Part shown: in pieces, positions 44,681 to 55,789 of the stretch | How the letters are laid out: each line of letters starts with the position of its first letter | Numbering within the stretch: the first letter of the stretch is position 1 | Source of the DNA: Meandrina meandrites | Lineage: Eukaryota; Cnidaria; Anthozoa; Scleractinia; Meandrinidae | NCBI GenBank assembly: GCA_963693305.1 | Contig: OY855903.1 | Location: forward strand, 24,270,455-24,334,454 | DNA length: 64,000 nt | Reading direction: 5' to 3' | The notes under the pieces: model-generated | Told to the model about the DNA's origin: nothing | What the model saw: only the letters and a program-made list of their open reading frames with translations | Databases searched by the model: none | Made by a program: the position numbers and the translations under genes

Positions 44681-47600
44681 CTGAAGTTGGGAGAAACTCG
44701 GTATATAGTTATCCGCACGTAGCGTGGTAACCCATACAAGAAACATTTCTCTAGACTGCTAGCAGTTACTATTTAGATATTCGACGAATATGAGCCAAGC
44801 TTGATGATGATGAGACTGGAATGTGTGGTGACTGGAGCGCGTTATGTTATAATTATTGAGAAAAAATCTTACCATACATAACTTACATGAAAGATGCATC
44901 CTGCTTCCTTGTAAGGACAGGCAACCATCGTTAACAAACAATCGTTTTCTACATGGGTCTCCACCTGCAAAAGGACATAAATACGTATAGATGATCAAGT
45001 GGCTTTGTTACTGATTGATTTGATGGTTTAGCTGAAAGTGTCTGACAGCTTAGTGACCCTTAGTATACGTAATAATAACCACCTCATATATTCCACCTTG
45101 ACTGGCATGTTCGAATGGCGTGTTTTGAGAATCTAATCATTTTTAACTATAACTGGAAAAATTCTTATGCGCTTGCTGATTAAGAGCTTTGGTCGGGGAA
45201 GTGATCTTTCCCTCTGCAAAGCGCGCTTGATTTCGCACTTAACTGCTTCTCTAATTCATGACGACTTCAACACGGTCAAAGTGTGTCATTCAGCGAACCC
45301 CACAAAAGTGGGGTTCGTGCATATTTATGAGTCTTGTATCTTAGTAACGCTCAATGCTTTTTTACGTCACGTCCCATTGGGATTCTCAACTTGGGACAAA
45401 TTTTAAAAACCAGTTTTTGAGTTCCAAACATTGAAGATATTTCTAGTAGTAAGTTTCCGACGCTACTTTGAAAGCGCTTCAAAGAATAGACAGAAGCCAT
45501 TTTAATGCACGCTTAAGAATCGGTGCAAGAAGTTATCTTACACCGCAAGAATAAGCAAGCGGTCGAAAGACGGTAAACACAACTTTTTTTGCGGTTTACC
45601 TGTGAAAACTTCCAAAATGCAAGAACTTGAAAATCTAACCTCTACCGTTCGAAGAGAGTCTTGGAATGTTAGCAAAATCTTTCTGGCGCTGAGGTTTCCT
45701 TAACTGGCGGCGAATCTATACAGGCGCCCATGTGTAAACAATCGGTCGCGATCAGTGTTTCACGAATCTTCGTTTAGTCAAAGAATAATACAACGCTAAA
45801 ACTATTTGCAGCCGAAAGTCGCAAGAGAGAAAATGCCAATCAAGGGTAGTAAGGGAACTAGAATGCCTTGAACTAGAATGCTGAATGGTGAAGAAGGAAA
45901 TGCCTTTTTCCGCTCTGTTTACATTATCGTCGCCGTGAATGTAACACCGGCGGGTTGCCGATAAAATGCAAATACGTGCGAAGAGTGAATACCAGAATCT
46001 TTGAATTTGTCTGATGCATTCATTCGTGTTCAGCGAGTTAAGAAACAAACTTCTAATTCGTGCCTTTTCGTGACTGCTCATTATTATAAGCTAAGGGTGA
46101 AGATAGCCGGACACGCTGTCACACTCAAATGTTAAACAACTGGAAGAAGCCCGACATTTGCGTAATCACAACTCTGTCGGACATTTTGTTAAATGTTACT
46201 GAAAGATAAAACATTCCATGTGTATATTATTGTCATAGATTCCTCCATCTTATGTGAAACTTTCGTTTGATCATAACAAACCTTCACCAAGTTAACAAAC
46301 AACTTTAAATGCGTATATCTTTCCTTGACTGCACAATGGCTTTAGCGCGAACGGCCGGTCGGTAACTTGTTAAGACTGTTAAGTTTTTTGTTGTCTATAG
46401 ATTTTCATTGAAACGATAAGCCTTCTTTCAAAACGCTAATATTTTGGGGGTTTTGCGAGACCACAAGCTCTCTGAGAGTATGCAGAGTCTAAACAGTGTG
46501 GCAATTTGTCTTCGAGTAGCACATTCACGTGTGAGCAGATCGATCTTATCGGAGTCAAAACAGGTTTTTAGCGATCACTTGTTTTTTCGAACCTGCATTT
46601 AGTTGCTAGGATACTAAGTAGTGCCAAGTGTCCCTTGGGTAATTCTATCACTATGTTGCGCATGTGTGAAATGAAAACTGAATACATAATGAATGACACA
46701 CTTTGACCGTGTTGAAGTCCTAATGTGTTCAGTAAATTTCAATGATATTATTAACGAATGATTGGTAGCATCCTTTGATCAAGAATGGTCATGAATCTAC
46801 GCCTTGAAGAGGTCCTATTGATTGGAGCTGGGACAGCAGTCCGTTCCGGCCGGGAGCTGCAGTCCCTTCCACAGTGGGTGTAGCTACAGGTGGAGCTTGT
46901 TGGCTGTTCTTGCGCCTCGTTCTTAGCTCTTCTAAAGCCAGTCGTAGCTTCTTCTCTCCTCTGCGTAGGCTACGTGACAGCTCCTGTCTCCAGCGGGGGC
47001 GATCCTGGGCGAGGTCGTCCCACTGACGTCCATGTCTAGGGCCTTCTTACACACGTCTTTGAATCAGTGCTGGGGACGACCCCGAGGTCTCTTGCATGAT
47101 GCGAGCTTGCCGTGCATCATGTTCTTGGGGATCCTGCCGTCCTGCATCCTACAGACGTGACCGAGCCAACGAAGGCGGCGTTGTCGTAGGAGGGTGTACA
47201 TGCTGGGAACGTCAGCGCGTTGGTGATTCGGTCCGACAACGTGTTCCTTCGATCCGCCTCGAACCATACTTGCAAAACCAAGCGATGGTATAGCGAATTG
47301 GATCGCGAGTTTGCTATATAAAAATCAAGCACTGGGTCATTCATGAATGTACGCGGCTTACGTTATGAGTTTGAGCGCGCGCAATTTCTTTAACATTTTA
47401 TAAAAGAAATAAAAATTTGCTCCTCGTGCGTTGTTGAGTTATATAAGAACTTGGGAATTCTTTAATAACTGTGCCTCGTGTTTCTCTATGCGCTTCTCTC
47501 GTGTTCTAAAAATTCCCGCGTGCTCATATAACTCAACAATGCACTCGGACGCGTTTTTTTATAGTAACTAGTTTAACCGATGATATATGTTATTTGTTTA

Positions 47601-50600
47601 CCTCCTCTCGAGGTATTTCCCGCACTCCACATTGCTGAGGGCAATCAAGCGGAAAGCGTGGGCAATTGGTTCGGTGAATCTGTTGATTTCAATAAAACAT
47701 AAAGTTTGCGCGACAGTTTTCCAAATATATTTCCCATATTTGATTGTTTCGTTGAATGACAAATTGCAAACACACGACACGTATCATGTGGAAAAGAAGC
47801 CAAGCTGTTCCAGCTGTTCGTGGGAGCAGCACGAAAATCTGGATTACCACAAAGAACGCCCGTGCCCTTAATTTTTGCTCGTTGTTTTTCGCGCTGCCTG
47901 GAACATAAATTTCATGCAACAATTTTGAAATATAATCAGGGTAAGGCAAACGCTGCAATTCAGTTGCAACGTTAAGGTGTCACGGTCTCAATGCAGTTTT
48001 TATCTGGACCATACCTAACATTTTCAATTGGCCGTTTAGCAGACTTTCCGGACTCGGATCGATGTGAAATTAACACCAGATAAAGGAAGTGAAAAATTTA
48101 CCAAAAATTGCAATGGTAGTACCGTATGAAAACAAAGAATTTTCGGGATCGCGATAACGAAAATCAACAAAACTTTCACGGCGACGAAAGGTAAGTTAAA
48201 TACATACTTTGGCGTTATTTCGAAGTAGTTTCATCAACGCATTGTCAGCGTCTCGATCCACTTATCATTATCATTAAAAAGTATGGTTATATTTGCGATT
48301 AATTTGAAATCAAACATACAGAATTTTCTTATTAAAGAAGTAAAAAACGCGTCCGAGTGCATTGTTGAGTTATATAAGCACGCGGGAATTTTTAAGAACA
48401 CGAAGTGCATAGAATAGAGAAGCACCAGGCGCAGCAGAGTGCTTCTCCAACTTCTCAAGTATTCGTAAAAATTCCCAAGTGATTATATAACTCAGCAATG
48501 TACGAGGAGCAAGTTTTTTTATTTCTTTCGCTCAAACTCGTAACGTAAGCTGCGTGCATTATAACTGTGTTAGTGTTTTACGTCAAATCTGATTCGCGTA
48601 GAATTTAAGGTTAACTGATTTCTTGTTTTTCTGTTTAATGCTGCCATGAGAATGATGATTTTGCTAAAACATATATTACATCAATCCTCAATCCAAGTCC
48701 AATAACTGGTGTAAATCTCACAGCGATCCCTGTCCGCAAAGTCTGCTAAACGGCCAATTGAAAATGTTAGGTATGGTCCAGAAAAAACTGTATTGAGACA
48801 CCTTAACGGGTCGTTAACGTTGCACTGTGTCCGCCCCTTAAGGCTCTTTCAAGATACGACCGAGGAATGACACAACAGTTCTTTTATGAAAAGGGTGGCA
48901 GACAGTGTCAGGTTAGCATATGAAACATAAACACTCATGAGCACCACCGTCAACTTTTGTGCTGTCTCGAGAGTCATCCCATGCATCTGAGTGTCCATGT
49001 AGGGTGAACGTACATGAATACATGTACTGCTGGTCTGAAAAACCGCCGATCTTACACATGGTTCGTAAATATTGAGTAACCTCACCTCTGTGCACCGGAA
49101 AATAAATCTCCTTTCACAGTGTTCACATTGCACAATCCTGTCGAGACATTCTGAAGTTTTGTGTCGGTGCAAGAACCTTCGTTCCATACCTTCGTAACAG
49201 TCAGCACAAGCTTCATCTTCATATTGGCACATTTTGAAGTGTTCCTGGGAAAGAAAACACCAGTAGTTACTTCCCTCTTGCAACTCACATAGCATCCATA
49301 CCTGAGCTAGGCGGCGGTTTTTATCAACAATGAATGACAAAAGCGACGTAGCTAGCTGAAACGCCTTTCTAACGGCTTCTTTGATATAAAATATACGATA
49401 CACCAAAGACACGTGGCTTCATATAAAACAAGTTACCTCATAATCACGTAGTTGCTCAGTCCAGTTACATCCTCGTTCACTCCTCTTGCACTTGACGCGA
49501 AGAGAAAGTATCTCCCTCTCCCAGGCCACATCACTAAAGAACTGCGACAGGAATAAAATTTTATAACGACCTTCAGTAGGATTTCTGGGATGGATATTAA
49601 AGAACAACGGTACAACTGCAAAAGCTGGTATATAACCTGAAGTGTGTACCATTAGAAATGTGAAGGGCGGGAGGGGGGGGGGGGGGGGGGGGTAGGACTT
49701 TTCTTGAAAGGTATGTTATTTTTTTCACAACCAGCAGGAGTGCAAGAATTTTTTTTCAACCTTCAAAACCTTGCAAGATTTCCTTTGTTCAAAATGACTA
49801 CATATGCTGAAAAAAGACCAATGCTCAGTGACAGCCTTCAATTGTGATTTCACTTTGCTACCATATGCCTGTGGCCTATATAAAACGGCTATGTTAGATT
49901 ACGTTTTTATTAGCATGCAAAATTTATATTTGAAGGTTTTGCAAACTGAAGCACTCAGAATATTTTGTGTTAGTTTGAGTGAATAATATTCTTAATAGTT
50001 TCAAATACACTGTGATCTGCAATGTGATTGGTATTTCTGGGACATCTACTTTAGTTCATAGTTGTAAATACGTATTGTAAACCACCACCAACTCCATTAA
50101 CGTGTGTATGTTGTGGTTTACTTTTATATTTGGTTTAACTATTTCAAACCAGTTTGATTTTCATATTTCATTGTCTCATATTCATTATCACAATCAGAAA
50201 CAAAGGAAAATACAAATCAAACTGGTTTGAAAAATTTTAACCAAAGATAATGGGAAGCCATAAAGATCAAGAAGAGCATCAGAGTTGGTTCAAATTGAAA
50301 TCCCTAGTACCCTACGTACTGAAATTGTTTATGTAAAATGAGATGACTAAAATGGAGTTTAGGATGAATTAAGAAATTGGAGGAAAGGGCTTTCCTGTTG
50401 CAGATCACTGGTTTGTATATACATGTTGTGGTTCAATCTTATCCTTGGTTCAAATTTTATTTTCCTTTGTTTCGGGGTATGGTAATGTATGATAATGAGT
50501 TTAAAACAAAGGAAAATAAAATTTGAACCAAGGATAAAATTGAACCACAACATATACACAGTCACACTGGTTATCCATGGTTCCTTTACAATGCAGGATT

Positions 50601-51972
50601 TTTTTCTTAATTTTTTTTGCAGTATTCTTTTTGTTTTTGGACTCACCCCTCCCCCTCTTCACATTTCTAATGGTACACCCCTTCAAATTTCTTCCATATG
50701 TTCCTATTATGAAATCATGTAGCAGTGACTGTTCTTCCATTATAGTATCAAGCAGCCATGAATTCGTTTGTTCCCCCAAGAGCTGCAGCCAATACAATTC
50801 TCAAAACCTTGTGCAACGTACAAGTCAAGGTTGTTCCAATAAAACTTGATTGGCAATATGATTATACTACTTGAAAGTCCCCCATTTCTGTCATTGATTA
50901 CCCTGAAAGGGGTATACTGTATGCAAAATTCAGACATTTCAATTCAAATGCTGCAGATGTAAACAAAATGTTTGGTAATCGGTAATAGTTACACTGGGTG
51001 CCAGAGGGTTTTTTCTTTTTTGCAGAAGGAAGGACTATCTTTAGGGCTATCTTCATGCTCTACATACAGTTGAAGATAGCCCGGGTTTTAGCCTGTGTGC
51101 TGACTGCTGCATGCAGGGTACACGGGTTTAAAAGCAAAATTTACAGGTAGGAATTACCATTCTGCTGGACGTCACGCTTTCAAATTTTACAAGCTAAAAC
51201 AAATACTTCAGCAACAGAAGAATCATAATGACCAAAACCGATTTCGCTTCATTGTGCAGTTTATCACCCTAATCTGTTTTTCAGCCTGTTCCAATCCTAA
51301 AAATCAGACACTAATTTTTCTTAGTCTGATACCCGTTTGACAGAAAAAGTGTAAATTATTTAAAGTGACAAACATCCGTTTGAAATCGTCACGCAATGCT
51401 TCCTACCTCCATCTCTCAGCGTGGAGAAGCGTTGCGTGACGATCATAATGATGGCTGCGAAGAAGACCAACACACATAAGGATCCCTCCTAGTTCAATAA
51501 TTATTTATGATTTTGTTCAGCTCATGTTAGTTAGAACTTACTCCTCCATCTTCAGGAATATGATTTCTATCTTGTGGACAACGGTTGCCTCGCCTGAAGG
51601 GAAATAAATCACAAATTCAACGTTATGATTCGCATGTATGTTAGACCCTGACAATTTAACGTTCAAACATATGTGTTCAATAACTCAGTATTCAATGCGA
51701 ATACATCATGTTTGGACATACTGCATTTTCGTTTTGATTACCATTGTTAGAACTGAACATTTCACTGTTGACAGATTTTTAGGAGAACCGAACGCCAAGA
51801 TGTGAAGCATACAACACCTGATTGCCTTCAACAAGCATGTTTCGCAAAAGCGATGACCACACATAGTCTGCACTGGGTTCCGCATGGCAAGGAAACAAAT
51901 GGAGCAAGCTTGGCATGGAAGCAACTCGTCTACAAACTCAAAATCATAGCCTGCAGCTTCTTCCTCCATCAT
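44262..51972 (-). CDS. TRAF-like signalling adaptor, six exons, 3' end not found
   Basis: Six exons join with consistent phases: 51972-51818, 51593-51542, 49541-49437, 49244-49086, 44964-44887 and 44680-44262. They give about 322 residues: a C3HC3D RING (C23, C26, C38, H40, C43, C46, C57, D60), TRAF-type zinc fingers (about 87-205) and a long Lys/Glu-rich coiled coil (about 200-290). TRAF proteins pass signals from TNF-receptor and Toll/IL-1 type receptors to NF-kB and JNK pathways in the cytoplasm, often as ubiquitin ligases. The start is the first ATG of an MM pair; the longer frame begins with GTG. The last exon ends in phase 2 with CAG/gtaaga, so at least one more exon follows, but no MATH domain is visible down to 41 kb. 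It may be a truncated or MATH-less member, or the MATH exon may lie elsewhere. The exon model is inferred by eye. Confidence 0.85.
44887..44964 (-). CDS. TRAF-like exon 5: zinc finger
   Basis: 78 bases, phase 0, acceptor ccttttgcag, donor TTTCAT/gtaagt. In the correct frame it reads VETHVENDCLLTMVACPYKE then AGCIFH. Joined to exon 4 this continues the C-x-x-C ... H ... C ... V-x-C ... GC pattern. A different frame gives the longer but spurious open frame at this place. Confidence 0.85.
46770..47290 (-). mobile_element. LINE 3' relic in TRAF-like intron 4
   Basis: On the - strand the sequence encodes a non-LTR retrotransposon C-terminus: RRLRWLGHVCRMQDGRIPKN, GKLASCKRPRGRPQH, a stop (TGA), FKDVCKKALDMD, then after a frame change QWDDLAQDRPRWRQELSRSL and LRLALEELRTRRKNSQQ. 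At least one nonsense change and one frameshift separate these pieces, so it is long dead. It lies inside the fourth intron of the TRAF-like gene, on the same strand. Confidence 0.85.
47411..47562. mobile_element. MITE family a, first copy
   Basis: Own inverted ends: TTGCTCCTCGTGCGTTGTTG then GAGTTATATAAG at the left, CATATAACTCAACAATGCAC then TCGGACGCG at the right. A second copy in opposite orientation is at 48340-48525. About 60 bases of left flank (CGGCTTACGTTATGAGTTTG) are also shared, inverted, with 48526-48556. Confidence 0.7.
47965..48830. mobile_element. Inverted-repeat element b, interrupted by MITE a
   Basis: The left arm (about 47970-48085) carries GTTAAGGTGT and CATTTTCAATTGGCCGTTTA; the right arm (about 48700-48806) is its reverse complement. 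The element contains the second, inverted copy of MITE a (48340-48525). Non-coding. Lies in intron 4 of the TRAF-like gene. Confidence 0.7.
48340..48525. mobile_element. MITE family a, second copy, inverted
   Basis: Begins AAACGCGTCCGAGTGCATTG and ends ATGTACGAGGAGCAAG, the reverse orientation of 47411-47562. Its middle differs (a CTTCTCCAACTTCTC stretch), so it is an independent insertion, inside element b. Confidence 0.7.
49086..49244 (-). CDS. TRAF-like exon 4: zinc fingers
   Basis: 159 bases, phase 0, acceptor ctttcccag, donor ACAGAG/gtgagg. It encodes EHFKMCQYEDEACADCYEGM, then RHKTSECLDRIVQCEHCERR and FIFRCTE: alternating Cys and His in TRAF-type spacing. Confidence 0.9.
49437..49541 (-). 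CDS. TRAF-like exon 3: linker and first zinc finger strand
   Basis: 105 bases, phase 0 at both ends, acceptor ctgtcgcag, donor TATGAG/gtaact. It encodes FFSDVAWEREILSLRVKC followed by RGCNWTEQLRDYE, the classical RING-to-zinc-finger transition of TRAF proteins (REILSL-x-V-x-C, GC-x-W). Confidence 0.9.
49673..49692 (+). repeat. G homopolymer, 20 bases
   Basis: An uninterrupted G run in intron 2 of the TRAF-like gene, C-rich on the coding strand. Such runs are prone to length change and to assembly or read error. Confidence 0.9.
50110..50252. mobile_element. Decayed MITE, GTGGTT family
   Basis: TGGTTTAACTATTTCAAACC and its loose complement (GGTTTGAAAAATTTTAACCA) form a fold-back of about 140 bases that starts with GTTGTGGTTTA. 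It resembles the better preserved element at 50425-50551. In TRAF-like intron 2. Confidence 0.6.
50425..50551. mobile_element. MITE, GTGGTT family, well preserved
   Basis: Arms of about 50 bases: the left starts GTTGTGGTTCAATCTTATCC and the right ends GGATAAAATTGAACCACAAC. They are nearly perfect complements around a loop of about 25 bases. In TRAF-like intron 2. Confidence 0.8.
51542..51593 (-). CDS. TRAF-like exon 2: RING, last part
   Basis: A 52-base exon between acceptor ccttcag and donor GGAGGA/gtaagt. It reads RGNRCPQDRNHIPEDGG after the split arginine codon, supplying the last cysteine and the aspartate ligand (CPQD) of a TRAF-type RING. Too short for a frame scan to reveal. Confidence 0.85.
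51818..51972 (-). CDS. TRAF-like exon 1: RING, first part
   Basis: Encodes MMEEEAAGYDFEFVDELLP, then CSICFLAMRNPVQTMCGHRF and CETCLLKAI. The donor AATCAG/gtgttg is weak at position +4 but is required by the phase-2 join to the next exon, which restores the end of the RING. The exon extends upstream as leader. Confidence 0.85.
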
Positions 51973-52940
51973 GGAAAGCTTTCCTCTGGCGACTTTAGAG
52001 ATCACGGTCACAACAGGCAGCGGTCGACTGCTTTCAAACTAATGGCGCTCGGAACGATCGTCGCATTGGTCAGTGTTAAGTTTCCAAGCTTTGGACGGCC
52101 GCAAATGAGTGCGTTTTGGTTCACAGATGAGGTGGTAAATGGGAAAATATACACAAGAGTGTATTTCAAAGAGGTAAGACGCAATATTTTGTTTTACTGA
52201 TTAGTTCTAACTGAACTCCTCTGCCGGTGTGGGCGGAACTGCAAAGATCGGCTGGCGTTATTTAGAGTGCGCTCAGGTCAGGTTACAACAGCATGATTGG
52301 TTTTTATCTTGGCAGATGTCTTTGCCCAGAAGCTAACCAATCGGAATCCAAGCCCTGCCAAGCAATCGATATTTTACGGTCACAACTATTATGCAAGCAG
52401 TGGGAGCAAACATGACACATGGACTACGCAGGTTAAAAAAACTGAATTTACTCGACGTTTGATCGCATGCTACAGTACACATCTTCAGAAGAAACGTTGG
52501 CATGTTATTTCTTATTTAAAATATCACACAATTTTTGGGGGTAAAAACAATGGGCTTTATTTAACCATGCAAATGCCCTCGGGAGGGAGGGAGGGTAGCA
52601 AAATTACAGCTGTTTGTAACGCATGCAAACGCTCGATAAATGAAACTGACACACACGCATTCATACTATACATTGTAGATTCCTCGCATAACATAATTTC
52701 CTATCGCAAAGATAACGCCGGAATTTTAAACTACGATAAACAAAGTTTATCTACCACCAAATTGAGATTGCTAACACGCATGAGTGTTCGTGATTTTACA
52801 ATTTTCCAAAACCGGTAGGAAGATTTACTGAAACAACCTGTCATTCTCGTTGCTCAGGATGGATGTTAATTCAAACTGGTTTTTCACCGCTTCAAGCGCT
52901 GCTCTCTTTCTCTCTGAAACTGAATTATTGCATTTTAAAG
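51973..52940. other. 5' flank of the TRAF-like gene, no gene supported
   Basis: The region just upstream of the RING exon should hold its leader and promoter. A 173-codon frame on the + strand (52297-52818) opens only at TTG and shows no domain; I do not call it. CCAAT words occur near 52337-52343. Confidence 0.4.
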
Positions 52941-53338
52941 GTAAGGCCCAGTTCAGAAGTCGTGCTTCTGCCGTGCCGAACTAAATTCAGGAATTAAGTT
53001 CGCGGCAGAAGTACGGCATCTGAATCAAACTTAAAATTAAGTTCGGCAAAGCAATTAAGCTCGACAAGCTCTGCCGTGCTACACGACTCTGGCACGGCAG
53101 CGATTCAAACGTCGCGCTTCTGCCGTGCCAAACAAAATTCATAAATTATATTAAATGTATTTTGCGGGGGTAGTTACGGCGCCATTTTTGTTTGATCAAC
53201 GCTGACTAATTGTTACGTGACTTTAGTAAGTCCTGAATTTGGCACGACGTCTGCATCAGAGTCGTGTTTGTGCCGTGCTACAGTCGAACCTATTACAATT
53301 AAGTTCGGCACGGCAGAAGCACGACGTCTGAACTGGGC
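52941..53338. mobile_element. hAT-like MITE with 8-base target duplication
   Basis: TTTTAAAG flanks the element on both sides (52933-52940 and 53339-53346). The ends are inverted: GGCCCAGTTCAGAAGTCGTG at the left, and the right reads GCACGACGTCTGAACTGGGC. The interior repeats words such as TTCTGCCGTGCC in both orientations. About 398 bases, non-coding. The 8-base duplication suggests hAT. Confidence 0.8.
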
Positions 53339-53417
53339 TTTTAAAGTCCATTTGGATAATTTTCTCAAGCCAGCCGCCTCGCCTAATAATAATTTTCTGA
53401 GCGTTTTTTTTTTTGTG

Positions 53418-53723
53418 GGAGGCGCGGTGGCCTAATGGTTAGTGTGCTGGATCGGGCGGTCCGGGCTCGAGCCCTGGCCGGGGCACTGCGTTGTGTTCTT
53501 GGGCAAGATACTGTACTCTCATAGTGCCTCTCTCCACCCAGGTGTATAAATGGGTACCGGCAAATTTACTGCTGGGGGTAACCCTGCGATGGACTAGCAT
53601 CCCGTCCAGGGGGGAGTAATAATACTCCTAGTCGCTTCATGCTACGGAAACCGGGATAAACTCCGGCCTGATGGGTCCCTAGGCTCGCGTATACAGACTT
53701 TACCTTTTTTTACCTTTTTTTTT
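53418..53723 (+). mobile_element. tRNA-derived SINE
   Basis: The head reads GCGGTGGCCTAATGGTTAGT (pol III A-box-like) and GGTCCGGGCTCGAGCCCTGG (B-box-like). A body follows with TGGGTACCGGCAAATTTACT and TAGTCGCTTCATGCTACGGA, and a tail of TTTACCTTTTTT repeats. This is the layout of a tRNA-derived SINE, about 300 bases long. An old body fragment of the same family lies at 42523-42652. Confidence 0.85.
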
Positions 53724-54942
53724 GCGTTTTCGCGCGCTAAGAGTTATAGGTAAATGTACGTGACATCTTTTAGACTACAGTGGATTGAAAACCCTTTTAC
53801 GGACAGTCTCGTATGTAGCTATAGCATAACTGTGACGATGAGGCACTAGCAAATAAACATATTTCAGATATACATATTTCATTAAAGAAGTCATTATAGG
53901 CAGGAACGATCAACCAGTTTGTCCAAACGATCAGCACGAAATTCAAGCGGATGGTGGTGTAGGTATTATAAAGGCCTGCATCACGTGCTAATTGAACCAC
54001 TAGTATTAGTTAGACTTGGGACTCATATCCAGGTAGTGGATATTTTGCGAGCCACCGAGTACGGCAGTGATCTCTGCTTTACATCATCTTGGTATAACCA
54101 GACTCCAGGTGTCTTGCTTCAGTCTCCTTGTCAGCCTCGTTAGGCTTTAAGATTCTTCTACACTACTCTCAGGATCGTAACGAGGTCATGTGAGATCATA
54201 GATCAGAGTCCAGGCATCGGGATCACAGCGATAGGATCAGGGAACAAAGATGAAATCCGGGATCAAAACATCATTTTGAAGGTCAGTAGTTGCTGACTAC
54301 CAAAAGGTAAGGAAGGTCACGTTATAATTAATGGTAGTGACCACTGGTTACTGTTTTGTAGTCTTTTTGAGATGATATCTATTTGATCATCATATCGATC
54401 GGGTATCGCCTGCCTCCTTCGAAGGCGTTGCTTCTTGGTCGTGTGCGGTGTGCTTTGTGTTATGGGAATGATATGGCGTTGTGGGATCGCTCTCTAACCA
54501 TCTACCCCCACGCTTCCTGTTTCATCGCCTTTCCCAACTGGTCGACCTGCAACTGGGGACGCGGCAGGGGTATCGCCATCTTCGAGAGTGACTACGTTGC
54601 GATCTTCGATCTCAGATCTCAAGAAAGGAAACACCATAATCACCAGTAAGTGTTTATTAAGCCGAGCTATTGCTCTTATTTAAAATAGATGTAGTTTTGG
54701 AAAAAATATTATTCGATATTACTATGAAGTGCTTCTATTGATGCCCACTTGGAGGTTATCCCGGTATTGGTAGCACGAGGCGACTGAATTGCTACTTCCG
54801 TTGGATGGGATGCCAGACCACTGCAGGTTTTTGTTTTTGTTCCTTGAGCCATAAACATATTCCATAAACTTATTCTTTCTGAATAAAGACTAAGGGCAGC
54901 AGGACCGCTAAACATCGTCATCTAAGAAAGTTCCGTAGCCAT
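53724..54942. other. Intergenic, no gene supported
   Basis: Near 54410-54470 there is a stretch (GCTTCTTGGTCGTGTGCGGT, then TTGTGTTATGGGAATGATAT) loosely like 55960-56010, suggesting a small local duplication. No gene can be supported. Confidence 0.4.
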
Positions 54943-55083
54943 ATGGTGTCATCTAACATAGCTCGTGAAAAACGCAGATTTACAATAGAGCCCACGCGAA
55001 AGAGCCGGGCGAAGATGTTTTGGCGGAAAGGTCCTAAAATACTTCCAGATTTGGGAGATAGAGAGAGGGGTCTGGCTACCTGA
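54943..55083 (+). pseudogene. FPDFF-box family relic K
   Basis: An ATG at 54943 opens 46 codons: MVSSNIAREKRRFTIEPTRK then SRAKMFWRKGPKILPDLGD. SSNxxR, KRRF/KHRL, TRKSR, MF-x-RKG-x-KILPD are shared with copies A-D in the same order, but the match ends inside the core (PDLGD for PDFFP) and the tail is gone. It is 14 kb from copy J and beyond the TRAF-like gene, so the family once reached further right or a fragment was moved. A truncated relic; no function expected. Confidence 0.75.
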
Positions 55084-55779
55084 AATAACTAGACAGTTAA
55101 AAACGGAAGCCAGCCAGATTTACAAATATATTAATAGGTTTAAGTTTAGGTTGGTACACAGGACACACAGTGAGCACTAATGAAACACGAAAATTATAAT
55201 TATTGACGATTCCCTTTTCGACACTTGGCAAAAAATACACTGATCAGTGATGCTTCCCATAAGATAGTTTATAATTAATTAATAAATTTATCAAAAGCCA
55301 CATATTTAACAATTAATAATCAAGGAAATAACTGGCCAAATGGTCAAATTCTTAAAATTATTAACTTATTTATAGGTCAAGTAAATACCCTGGTCTCTCT
55401 CATGTGAAACAAACAAGGAAAATCCAACCCGGAATCCAAGGACAAACAGTCAATCATGTCGTTCAGTGAACACGGCTGAACATCATTTTGGCCATTTCCA
55501 AGATTGTTTTGCTCCTTAGTTCTCATTACGCTGCAAGGTCCGCTGGCAAATAAATTACGCTCACGGAATAATAAACATCTGACATGTCTGAGTTCCTTCT
55601 GTTGTCGATGTAACAGCATGTAATGAGCATATTATCGCACAAGTCCTCAGAGTAGTTTTCGCGTAAAAATTCTGTTCCAGATTTGCAATCGGATAATTTC
55701 CTCTTGTGCCTTTGGATCAAACCAGTCCATAAGACGGATTTCGCTTACAATACTTATAAAATTTGAAGTTTTCGGAAAC
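55084..55779. other. Intergenic, no gene seen
   Basis: AT-rich, with overlapping short frames on the - strand that do not start at supported ATGs or show any motif. Confidence 0.4.
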
Positions 55780-55789
55780 AAAAACGGCT

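Noticed and set aside
52297..52818. 173-codon frame upstream of the TRAF-like gene
   Set aside because: It opens only at TTG, shows no domain or motif, and no splice acceptor with a sensible phase is visible at its start. Probably chance.
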